Source: Phyllostachys edulis
Taxonomy: Eukaryota; Streptophyta; Magnoliopsida; Poales; Poaceae
Reading direction: 5' to 3'
Assembly (NCBI GenBank): GCA_036346405.1
Contig: CM070548.1
Location: forward strand, 68,481,739 to 68,545,738
Length of the DNA stretch: 64,000 nucleotides
Shown here piece after piece: positions 45,787 to 57,300 of this stretch (position 1 is the first letter of the stretch; every line of letters starts with the position of its first letter). The position numbers and the translations under genes are program-made. The notes beneath the pieces are model-generated. The model saw only the letters and a program-made list of their open reading frames with translations, ran no database searches and was not told where the DNA came from.

Positions 45787-48700
45787 TTCTACCCCCCTTA
45801 AATAGAATTCGACCCCGAATTCTCCTTGTCGTTCTACTCAAAGAACAACCGCAACGGAAGGTATTCAACAATGAACACGTACTCAACGTGAACAACTCCA
45901 GAGTATGCTCGCGCAAGCAAGATTTCAACTCTGAAGTCATTCTCCTGTCGGACTTATGGGACCACCGTACCTTGAGGCAGCTGATGTACTACGCCTCGTC
46001 ACTCGTACCATCCTAACCAGATCCACTCAACGGACAGGACTCGATGATGCAGTAATGCTCGCTGGTCAACGGCTCTTACGAAAACTCACACTCCAAATAC
46101 CTCAAGCATTCTCTCAACATCGGTTCATCCAAAACATTATATAACCCGTTCCAAGATTCGAGACGGTTCTAGCGAATTACTAACTTCAAACATCCCCACA
46201 ACTTCCAGAAACAACCCAATGTACCTTGGGCTATCCTTCCCTTTGGTACCAAACCACAGAATTTGTGCACAAGCATATGGAATGCTCGTTCTATCTTGAT
46301 CGATCTCTTCATCCTAACCAGAGGGTCTTAGTTAGCGAGGATCGCAACACAACTTATTTTAATCAAACTTTAATATTCAGATTCATCTGAAAACAAAGGG
46401 TTCACAATGCAATACCAATTTTTCTCCAAAACACTCAAATCCAAAATCGAAGATTCCTTATGAAAACCTTTTCGCACTCCAACTAGGCAGTTTGCAACTA
46501 AACACCACATAAGCCAAAAGAGAAATCGCTCGAATGTCCAAATCAAATACTTTATTTATTTTCCTGAACCGGATAGAACCACCTTGTCCGCATAGTCAAC
46601 TCAAATTGTACCTGATCTCTGTCATAAAACTCAGCTCAAACAAGAATCAAGATAACACTTCTCTACTCGAGAAAATATTCTTTTCTCAGATATTCTTTTA
46701 AGAAATAATCCCTTTCCCTTTTCATAGGTGTCTAGAATTATCACACTAACTCCTCCCTCTTAACCGACAATCCCAAAACGATCCTCAAACTAAAAGAACA
46801 ACCATACTTATTTAGAGGGACTCTACTAATCCACAAAAGGATTCTCTAGTCCACTCCTATACCAAAGGAAATTTATTTTGACAAATGATTTCCAACACCT
46901 CAATAAAGATTTTTCACGACAACCACATCATCTCATTACATTAAAGATACTCAACTTCAAATTCTCAAAGACACATACTCATTTACTTTACCCAAAGTAT
47001 TCTATCAAAGATCAACACACTAATCAAAATTAAACCTGTTCATCTTCCTCTACACATAATATTGGGTCTCGTGGTCTTAGCATAAAAATACAAAGCCCAA
47101 ATTCAACTTCCAAGACTCCTACAATGAATTTCGGTATACTTGATAGGTAACCCTCAGATCTGAGGACTAAAATTTCACACAGCTCAACAATAACCTCAGT
47201 TATTAATGTCAACATTCATCACTAATCAAGTAACCACCCTAAGACGATTTATTTCACCAATCTTAGACCTTCTCTAATCCACACCAATCCAATCCAGTTA
47301 CACAACCACAATATACCCATTCGCAATACCCTAACTGATTAACCAAGATTCAAACATACTCAATCACTAACGTCAATAAATAAATATATTCTTGACCAAG
47401 TTATTCTTAGAGATAATCTAACTCCCATAAGGTTACTCACTGAGGCCGAGTCACACTTGACAATAACTCAACAATTCCCGTTATCCCATTAATTAGCACG
47501 ACGCTTAGGTTTCTCCACACCGCTACTCTCATTTAAATTCACCATCTTAACTCTTCTACACAATCTTACTAAGTATCTAATTGCAATACTCTAATAAATT
47601 TATCAAGAGTCCATACTTTCGATAATCCCAACATCTCAACATGGACAAAGGTTATTGGATCATAATTCGTCATAGGTTCCACTAGTGGTAACACTAATCA
47701 GCTTTATTTCATCGACAAACATTCCATTTAAATAGAATTCTCTCCAGGTGTTATAGGTCAAAACCAACTCACTTTCTACTACTCTTCAAATAGCTTGGTT
47801 CCCAATATCTCACCACGATCATATACTTGTCCACCACCAACCAGTCGCCATATTACACTTTATAAGACTCGGCAACACAAGTTAGTTAATTCCTTTCTCA
47901 AAAAGGAAAAGACAAACTAAAACCAGTTTCAACACACAAGAAAACATTGCTCCTCGGAGTGAGCACGAGACCAAGAGAAACAGTCAAATGGAAATGATCT
48001 CTAAAAACAAAAGTCGAAACCACAGTTGAGGGAACATGTCCTACAAGAAGGAAATTTCAACCTCCAAAAATCAGGATAAAACATTGCTATTGAAGCTCAA
48101 GAAACTCTTAAGCTGTAACGACAGAAAAATTGTAGATTACAATTCTTAACTCCAACCTCAAATACTTATGGTACACATTTTCCATTAACAAAGAAAGCAA
48201 TTTTTTTTTGTTTCCAACATTACTTGCCAACCCAAACAAGAAATGCCTTTAAACCAAATCACATTAATCATTTAAGAACCAAAAAGAACCTTCCAATAAG
48301 TCACGCTACTCCAACTGGTTTCATCAACTACATAATTCATGAACTTCAAAAGATCACAAATGCAAAACTCCAAACATTTCATTTAATCCATATTACGAAA
48401 AGCAATCAACTTACTTTCTCTCTAGAAGAATCATCATCACTCCAACGCATCACAATCTTTCGTAGACCATATTACTAACATCAAGAATAATCCACTCTTA
48501 ACAAGGTTCGTTATCATCAACCCTCCCTTTATAAAGTTCCCAAAAGCTTACCAAACTGTTACATACTACTTTATCATCTCATCCTCAATTGAGGGTATAC
48601 TAAATTCTTACAACCTCACTACAACAACCACTTTATTTTAGAGGGAACCAACTACACTATTTAAAAGGTTATTTCAAAACCCTTTCATCAAAGACATACT

Positions 48701-49954
48701 ATTATCTGATAGTTCTACCATCATGTAAACATTGTTCATCCATGAAATCCCATCAGTTTATCTCTTAGTGATGCTCAACACCAAACTTTAATAGAGAATA
48801 ATTGCACCTAGCAATTCCATATAATCACTAAGTATCCACCAAAGGTTACTCCAAGATTAATATCCACTAAGACAATAATCTAACTCCTTTTGAACTTAAC
48901 CATCCCAAACGGTTAGGTTAATCCAATTTACCAAAGAAGTTTACCAAATATATCACTCTTAATAATCAACTCAATTCATCAATGTTCCACACCTCTTATT
49001 AACTCTATTGATTACAATTAGGTATAGTCATACTGTTAATCAAAGCTCATCAAGAACTACTACAAGCCACTTTTAAATTAATCAACTTTCCTTTCGAGGA
49101 TCTTAGTTAAGATCGATCATGCACACATTGCAGACCTAACCTGATAACCCATATCATATCCATTAATTGCTTTGATTAAAATCTCTCACTTAACCAAGAC
49201 AAAACATCTTCTTTCATAAAAGAGAACCATTAATCTTCAACATTCAAAATACCCAAGAGAGATATATTGAGTCAAAGCCTCCACATACTAAAAGGACTTG
49301 CAAAAGGAAACTTTCATTAACCAAATACATCAAGTGAATAAATGGGTCATGCTTTCCAATGAGAAAGTCAAAACTCCATTATAAAGGTCAAACTTGACAA
49401 TCAACTAAGTTCACCAGCCACAAGAATAACTCATCGACTGGAAAAACAAAGATTGCTTTACGGGACAAATTCAGCCAATGGAAACACACCAACCTTTCTC
49501 AAAGCAACCCATCAACCGCAATGAACTAATAACCCAAGAGAAACCCATCAATCACAACTGGAAAAGAATTTACCAAATTCAAATTCAAGGGAAAGAACAA
49601 CTCTTCTAAAGATACTCACTATCAACACCTGTACTAAGATATCCGTGGTAACCACTTCCTTATTCTCATACCACGAATGGTGGTGTAACCTAGCAAAGCC
49701 CAGGGCCACAACCACGACCTCAATCTCTCAACATAGGTTATCCCCACAAATAATAATCATATAATTAATTATTGAGCAATCATACTCAATTTATATCAGC
49801 AATCATCAATACGATATAGCGGAAACGTAAATGCAATGCTTTACCCATTCCCATCCTACTGTGCACCAGTGTGTCAAAATTTTAAGTTGATAAGACATTA
49901 GCAAATTTTAATTAATATATTCACCACAGACCTAAAGCCCGCTCTGATACCAAC
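45787..49954 (-). other. Non-coding interior of the LARD-like element
   Basis: No domain or long ORF on either strand. The plus strand is strikingly rich in A and C and poor in G, so the transcript strand is T/G-rich. The inverted polypurine tract is at 45787-45799 and the inverted primer-binding site at 49941-49953. Confidence 0.75.
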
Positions 49955-52750
49955 TGTAACACCCCAGCCAAACAAAGGCCTGTAATGCTACTAAATTAAA
50001 TAAATTAAACAAAATTAAACTAAAACACCTTACAAAAATTTCGGCAAAACCTCCTTTGTATAGTTATCTATACCGAAGGTTCCATCAAACAGATATAACA
50101 TAAACAGGTAATCCAACTTGCAATATGATCAAGACATATTCAAAACTGGCTATTCGTTACTATAACATCCATAACAACTAAACAACTAAGATATAGATCA
50201 TGAGCAACCAAAAACATCTATCCATTTATTACAGTTTACTCCAAGCAAGCAAACATCATAAAGAGTACTCTAAATAGTTCATTCAACTAATAATTAATTT
50301 TTCTTTTCATTCCATTGTGGTAGATCGTGCGTTAGTGCAACAAGACTAATCCTTCTTTCCCCCCCATGCATGCTGATCTCGTAAAGGTACCTAAAACACA
50401 ACAAACAACAAGAGGTGAGTCCAAAGACTCAGCAAATATAATAAATGGCATCAACAGCATACAAGCATGTAACTCATCAACTATACTCCACAAAACCACA
50501 TACCATTTACTTTACACACACATGCTATGCAATATGCTCAACATGATCTTTATCCTTCTCTTTCCCTTTTGCGTTTTACCGGTAATGCAAAGTGCACATC
50601 CGTCGATGCACACCCATGCCTATGCCATCTGGCACAGGGACCATTGCCCATACTCCGCAAGTATGGGGACCAAAGCCCATGCTCTACAACCTTTAGCCCG
50701 TCATTAACATGACGGGGACCTCAAGAATTGCTTAGTCATCACATGACCAAGACTTCAATAAGCCAATATGATGCATATGTATGAAATCTCAAATTAATAC
50801 AAACATGCATCCACAACAACATTGCATATGAATAACCTATTCATACTACAAATGCTCATAATCATATACTTCATAACTTTCAAACATTCATCAATAACAC
50901 GTAACTCATATCACTAGAAACCATGAACATTACCAATCATACCACCATAACAATCATGAACAACACAAATACTCATAGTATTTATCAAACAATGCCATTC
51001 AATAATATCTATTATATCCATCATTACACTTGCCTTAACCGTGAGAGAACGAGGGACGTGCAGAAGGCGCTGCCCCCGGGACCAGTCCACCACCTGAATA
51101 ATAATTATAACACACGCTAAAACAACAGTAGTGGACCAAAAAAAACTATATAACAACAATCATGAACCCGCAAAAGCGTCTAACTCGATCCCAACCCCAA
51201 TTCCTAAACGTCGATCTGTCCCCTCGGTGGACAGTCATATTCAAAAATCCATACCTATTGGCACAGGAGTCCAAATAAGGTGTTCTTGGACTTTCTGGAA
51301 AGGTAATTAAATTTCCCAACTAAACCTAGTTGAGGGTATCTTCTGAATCTGCAATCTATTCCCCCTACCGAGCTAGTTAACAAAACATCGAATTCGCGTC
51401 GGGTTCTCTAGACAGTACACTTAAAATACCATAACTTTTACAACGAGTATCCAAATCTCACGTTCTTAAGCTTTCTGAAAATATGGGACAATTACCTACG
51501 ACTTTCGTTATACTGAGCTTCTCTAAATCTCCCTTTAACTAATCGATTAACTCAGATTACTAAAACCTGTCAGAAAACCCACAAATCTGCAGAACAGTCC
51601 CACTAATAAAATCATAACTTCTGCTACAGGGATCCAAATAATGCGTTCTAGCACTTCACGGAAATATGGCGACGTCCTCTACAATACTCTAGGAGACGTC
51701 TAGAACTAATTTCGTCTTTAAGCACATCAAAACCTCGATCTACTCTAATCTATCCTAAGCAGCCCTAAATACCGACATTGCTAAAACAACTAATTAAACT
51801 TCTAAACCAGGGGGAACAGTGGTTACCCTTGACGAATTGCTATAGACCACGACGTAGCCCGCGAACTTCCCCTTCCCTCTCTTCTCCCTTCTCTCCTTCT
51901 TCCTCTTCCTTTCTCTTCCCTTCCTTGGCCGACAGCAAGGGGCGACATGGCTTGGTCAAGGAGGACGGCATGGAGGGGGAGGCGGCATCAATGGGGAGGG
52001 CGTGCTACAGTGCTACAGTCTGGCGACGGCACTGTAGCATGGATTACTGTAGCAAAACCTAGGGTTTTCCCCCCTCCTCCTTTTGTTGGTGGCTGCTTTC
52101 CTCATGGGCCATGGGCCACTTTGGCTAAATCCCCCCCTTATGGCCAACCACCACCTCCCACCTTTGGGCCAAATACCAATGGGCCTGAGGCCCCGACCCA
52201 GGTTGTCCCAATTTCGCTGTAAACCCGCTCTTTAACGGGAAGATATCTAGTGCACAAGCACCATTTGGTGCACATATGCACAAAACTTTTAGTTTGGGTA
52301 TCAAATTAGCATAAAAAATTCTGAAAAAAAATGTAGATGTGTACGAAACTACTCTACTTATATCGAAATTCCAAGTTCAAACTCATTCCACTTTGAGAGT
52401 TACAAAATGAGAAATTTCTGACATATGATAAATCAAAAGCAAAGGGAAAAAAGAAAAAGGCAAATGTTACTATTCACAGTAAACTTATCTTTTTTGTTTC
52501 TTCTAACATACTTTGAGTTTGAACTTCAAATTTTAAAGGGTGGAACAAAACACCATAAATTACATCTAGAATTTTTTATGCTAATTTGATACCCAAACTA
52601 AAAGTTTTGTGCACATGTGCATCAATTGGTGCTTGTGCACTAGATATCTTCCCCTCTTTAACTGCTTAAATAACTATTTTCTATTTAGTCCTTCTCCTAA
52701 TTTAATTATTCTCTCTCGAATATTCTTTCGAATACTTTTGGGGTATTACA
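49955..52750 (-). repeat. 5' LTR of the LARD-like element, with MITE inside
   Basis: 2370 bp after removing the MITE and its duplicated target, equal to the other LTR. Confidence 0.92.
52237..52653. mobile_element. Mutator-like MITE, 417 bp, 9-bp TSD
   Basis: Terminal inverted repeats start GGGAAGATATCTAGTGCACA on both ends and stay similar for about 85 bp. CTCTTTAAC flanks both sides (52228-52236, 52654-52662); the sister LTR has it once (about 45690). A 9-bp TSD with long TIRs is the Mutator pattern. No ORF. Confidence 0.95.
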
Positions 52751-52755
52751 ATGTC

Positions 52756-52896
52756 ATTAATGATGAACCACGAACCCTTTCGGAGGAATACGCATCCCCG
52801 GATGTGGATTACTGGAAAGAAGCAGTCCGTAGAGAGATAGATTCCATCATAGCTAACGGAACGTGGGAAGTTACTGACCTCTTATCTGGATATATG
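52756..52896 (+). pseudogene. Copia reverse transcriptase, N-terminal piece
   Basis: In frame with the previous piece: EPRTLSEEYASPDVDYWKEA, then VRREIDSIIANGTWEVTDLL. This is the conserved lead-in to copia reverse transcriptase (W-x-E-A ... N-x-T-W). No stop within this piece. Cut at 52896 by the LTR C insertion. Confidence 0.88.
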
Positions 52897-53424
52897 TGTA
52901 ACATCCCAAAATCCTAATATTGGGATTAAGTAATATAAATGCATTAGGAAAATTTCCATCAAACATGTGCATTTAAACTTTGCCTTTTTGAAAATCTTGT
53001 GTTGGTTTTAAAACTAAGACTTGAACAACATTAGGTGCTAAAAAGAAAATAGAGAAAACAAAATGAAATTTCTCTAAGTGATAGAATGGTTTCAGGCTTT
53101 TATCCCAGGAACTATTCAACAAAATTTCCATATAATTTTTTGTTTAGGAAAATCATTACAAACACCTAGGAACAGCACCTCGTTTGAATTTTGTAGAAAT
53201 TCACAAAAGTTGTTAGCCTCTGAAAATTTTACTGTAGGAACTACTAGAGCCCAGTAGCCTACACACAAAATTTCAAAAATTTTGAACTTCGTTTGCGTGG
53301 TGAATTAAATCGGCAAAGAATTCAGCTGATAATTCAAAACCCTAAAGCTTATACTGTTCCTCGGGCTCGAGTCAAAACCCCACGGTTGAACCCAACCCTC
53401 TTCACAATTAGACCAGTCCAAAAG

Positions 53425-53770
53425 AGAGCAAGTGATTTGGGCCATTGGATTTGAAAATCAATCGTCCAGATCCAATGTGCCGTTCGGACCGTCTGAACAG
53501 CACAACCCTTGTGAGCCGTTGGATCTGAAACCAACCACCCAGATCAACTGGAACGTTCGGACTGTCCGAACATTTTTGCAATCTGGGCCGTTCAATTTTG
53601 ATCAGGCCGCCCAGCAAACACATGCGCACACCGTTAGATCTTTATCGGACGAATTAGATCGAGTGGGCCGTTCGGACCATCCGAACAGCACATTTCATCT
53701 AAGCCGTTGATTATGAAATGAACGATTCAGATTAGTTGGGTCGTTCGGACCATCCAAACAACACAATTCA
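53425..53770. repeat. Imperfect palindrome cluster in LTR C
   Basis: GTTCGGACCGTCTGAAC, GTTCGGACTGTCCGAAC, GTTCGGACCATCCGAAC and GTTCGGACCATCCAAAC occur in 70- to 90-bp units with AACGATTCAGATTAGTTGGG-like spacers. Confidence 0.7.
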
Positions 53771-54348
53771 TCTCAACCATTCGTTTCTAATCGGACCATC
53801 ACGATTTGATCAACACGTACCGTTTCATTGAGCCACTGGCTGGTAGGCCCCGAGCGTAGGGACCTTCATCCACCTTGCTTGGGAACTCGGTATGACCCCA
53901 AAGCTCTTCGCCATACGGTTTTTTGCAGCCTCGGCTACTCGGTCAGATCGCCATTCAATTTTGCGCCCATACCTGCCCGCGCCAACTCTCTCTGCCCGTA
54001 CAACATTGGGAAGCTTCGCCTCTGTTACTCATGGCTGCCCGACCCCTACCTTTTTCATCTCCGCCGTCCGCCTATAAAAAGGCCACCCCGAGCTCCGCTT
54101 TCTCTTTTCCAAACTCATGCGCTCACTCACTTTCCATTTCATTCCCGTGTGCCATTGTCTTCGTCTCCGGTGCTGTGAAGGGTTTGGTGTCATTTCTATC
54201 GCGTCACATCGTGTGTAACACCTTGAATCTTTCCCCTCAAACAATTTAGCTTTTGATCCACAGGAGCTCCCGATTGGGTCTTTCTACTTCGTCTTCGGCC
54301 AGAACGCCGCCTCAAGCATCGCCGGCATTTCAATGAGCTCTGGACTAA

Positions 54349-57300
54349 TTCACTGCACCCGAAGCATCACTAGGACTCACTGAAGCTTCTACGATCATTG
54401 GATTTCACTCTCCTTCACCCGGGCTTCTTCTCTGCGAGCAACCGACTTCGCCGCTGCATGTCACCGTCGACAAACCACCTCAGACCATCTCAGCCCCTCC
54501 GCGTTATTCCGGTACACTCCTAGTAGTCCCTAGATGCTTATGCACGCGCTCATTTGCTAAGGGCATCACTCAATTACCTTGTCATCGTTTGCCGTAGCAA
54601 CCTTTCCGCTCATGGCAAACGCATGCCACAGCGTTGAGACACCTCAAAGCCACTTTTGTCGGTCTTGCGTGGTGGGCATTAGTATGTAGATCCCATTTTG
54701 AGCATCCATTTGCCTCGCCGTGCCTCACATCGCCGGCGAGTAGCGCAGCCGTGAGCACCACCACGAGCGCTGTAGCTCGTCATTAGCGTGCCTAATCTTG
54801 TCGTTAGGGTTAACAAAGTGTTTAACAACTTAGTTAATCTTAATGAGTCACTTACATGTGGGACCAAGCCTTAAGTTAACTCAAACCGTTAACTTTGCTT
54901 AAGTCTATGACATGCGGGCCCCATGGTTTAAGTACACAGTGAGAGCCCAGTGGACCGTTCACCGACAGTAGGCCCCACCTGTCAGTTTGAATCGAAAATC
55001 CAATGGAAAATGGAAAATATGTTTTCTCCGTTAGAAAACGTACTTTTCATTTATTTTGGATTATTCAAACCGATTGTAGTAAAAGCTTAATAACTTTTGC
55101 TACACAACTCCAAATTTAGTGAAACATGTCTCTAAATTCGTCTAAAATCATAATCTACCTTGTTGTAGGTGTAAAAACCAAACACGAGTGAGGGGGTGGA
55201 CGTTGGCCGTCTAACGGGCCCTCGTCCACGAGAGTAAAAAATGACACGAGGATTTATACAGGTTCGGGGGTCCGAGAGGACCGCCCTACTCCTGTCGGTG
55301 AGCCAACAGGGGGTTACCTCCGGAGAGGGAGCCCCCGAGGGTTCACCAGTTTGAACATGTCTCTTTATTGCTCAAGAGAGCCCTCCCCCTGAAAGGAGGG
55401 ATACACGGGGTATTTATAGGCTCTTGGGCTGTACAAATGCGGAAATACCCCTTGGGGATAGTTACATTATGAGTACAAGCAAGGGGTATCACAGTCTTTT
55501 ATGATCACAATAGCATTTCTCGGGTCTGTATGCGTGTCTCCAGCAAAGGGGGCCCCCAGATTAAGGAGGGATGAATTATTCTTACAACACTAGCCCCCCT
55601 GCCCCTTGGTGTTTTGGTGGAACGCCAGAGGGGCAGTCTTGAATTGTGCCTTTTATGCAGAGGTTGATATTTCGGAGGAGTTTTGATGGGTTTGATCAGT
55701 GACTTTGTCCGAAGATGTGTGCCAAAAACGTCACAACCATGACACTAGAGCGCAAGGCCGCATGCAGGGCGCTGGGCTCATGCATGACGCTGGCCGTTGG
55801 AGGGCACACGCAGGGCGCTGGGAGCATGCATGATGGATCCACGGACGGCACCATTATCATTTGTTATCATTGAATGTGTAGCATCAAAGTTGATCAAGCC
55901 TTGTTTAATAGAAACATCAGACTTTTTGTCATCTCTTGGTTGCGTGTTCACAAGGCTGCCTGGGTGGTCATGACAGTTTTTTTTAGTGGTTTCGGCTGCC
56001 AAGGCACGGTTCTTCATTTGGCATCATATTCGGCTCTGCTCATGGGCAGTTGGCTTTTAAAGATGTCAGTCAGTCACATGGGTAAAAGGGTCTAGTGGTA
56101 TCAGTGGAACTAGAACTACTCGTGGGAATCCAAGGTGCCTGGGTCCTTATCTCCATTCCTCATCTCCATTCTTTATCTTGGCCGAAACACACAGCCCCAT
56201 TTGCTTCTTCCTTTCTTCAACTACTTCTTGGCATGAAGTTCCTTTGGTTGAAGTTCCTCATGGTGCCGGCCCGACTCGTCCTCGAGCCCTTCTTGTGGCC
56301 GCCCTCTTCTTGGTACCGAGCTCAAGCCGTGCTTTCGAGGGTGGCTTGTTAACGACACCGCTGGCGGGTGGGCAGCTCACCACCACCATCGACGTCGAGA
56401 ACTTCGGGCTTCCCGAGGGCATCCTCGGCGCCGACCTCATGGATTACCGCCGCTGTGCGATCCGTGCGCCGGGACCAAGATCTTCTCCGAGACCGTCACT
56501 TCCGATCGACTTCTCGTCCCGCCCTTCGCGTCGCCTCGGACGACACCGTCGCCCACACCGACACCGTGGTAAGTGCATCCGCGCTGCCGCCGCCGGCTCC
56601 ACTTCACCGCCCGGCGCTTTCGGAACAGCGGCATGTCGGCGTCTTGCGCCGTCTGCTGCGGCGCGCGCCCATCTTCCGGAACAAGCCCATCGCCGTGGTC
56701 GTGGCGGGGACTCCGCCATGGAGAGGCCAACTTCCTCACCAAGCACGGCTCAGGGCGTGTACATCATCCACCGCCGCGCCTTCCGGCGTCCAAGATCATC
56801 AGGCCGGACGCTCTCCGACCCCAAGATCCGGCGGTGCGGGACTCGAGGTCGTGGAGGCCTATGGCGGCGGAGGGTGGTCCGTTGGCGGCGTCAAGGTCAA
56901 AGAACGTGGTGGCGAGATATCCGACCTCCGGTGGCGGGCTCCTCTTTGCCATTGGGCATGAGCTTTCTTGCTGCTCGGGAGGTGCCGGCCTTCGGCGTGG
57001 CACGGCCTCGGTGTGGTGATGGTTGTCGGCATTGGGCCGGTACCAGCGGCATTAGGCCGTCCCCCTTTCCATTTTTACGTTGCACGCCGTCTGTTTGATG
57101 AAATGCCTCCACCTTTGTTGTAGTAGATTTCCTTTTTGTGTGTATGATCAGTGATTGCAGATGTGTTTTGCCTGTGTGTATGTGTTAGCTTGCAGCTGGA
57201 AGCCTTGGAGGCCATTATCTAGTCGTTTGTGTGTAACTTGTGTTTGCTTGTTGTTACTGATCAATAAGGCTTGGGCGAGGGTATCTTGAGGGCGCGAGTC

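Larger units (their letters stand above)
43419..52750 (-). mobile_element. Large non-coding LTR retroelement (LARD-like), reverse, TSD ATGTC
   Basis: Two direct LTRs (43419-45786 and 49955-52750, the latter enlarged by a MITE) start TGTAACACCCCAGCC and end GGGGTATTACA on the plus strand. ATGTC flanks both sides (43414-43418, 52751-52755). GCTCTGATACCAA just left of the right LTR is an inverted initiator-Met tRNA primer site, and TTCTACCCCCCTT just right of the left LTR is an inverted polypurine tract, so the element reads on the minus strand. Its 4.2 kb interior shows no gag or pol. It therefore depends on other elements. LTRs differ by roughly 2-3 percent by eye over the first 400 bp. Confidence 0.93.

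Noticed and set aside
56178..57098. 306-codon frame taken as an intact gene
   Set aside because: NTR similarity jumps between all three frames; this frame only captures parts and reads nonsense between them.
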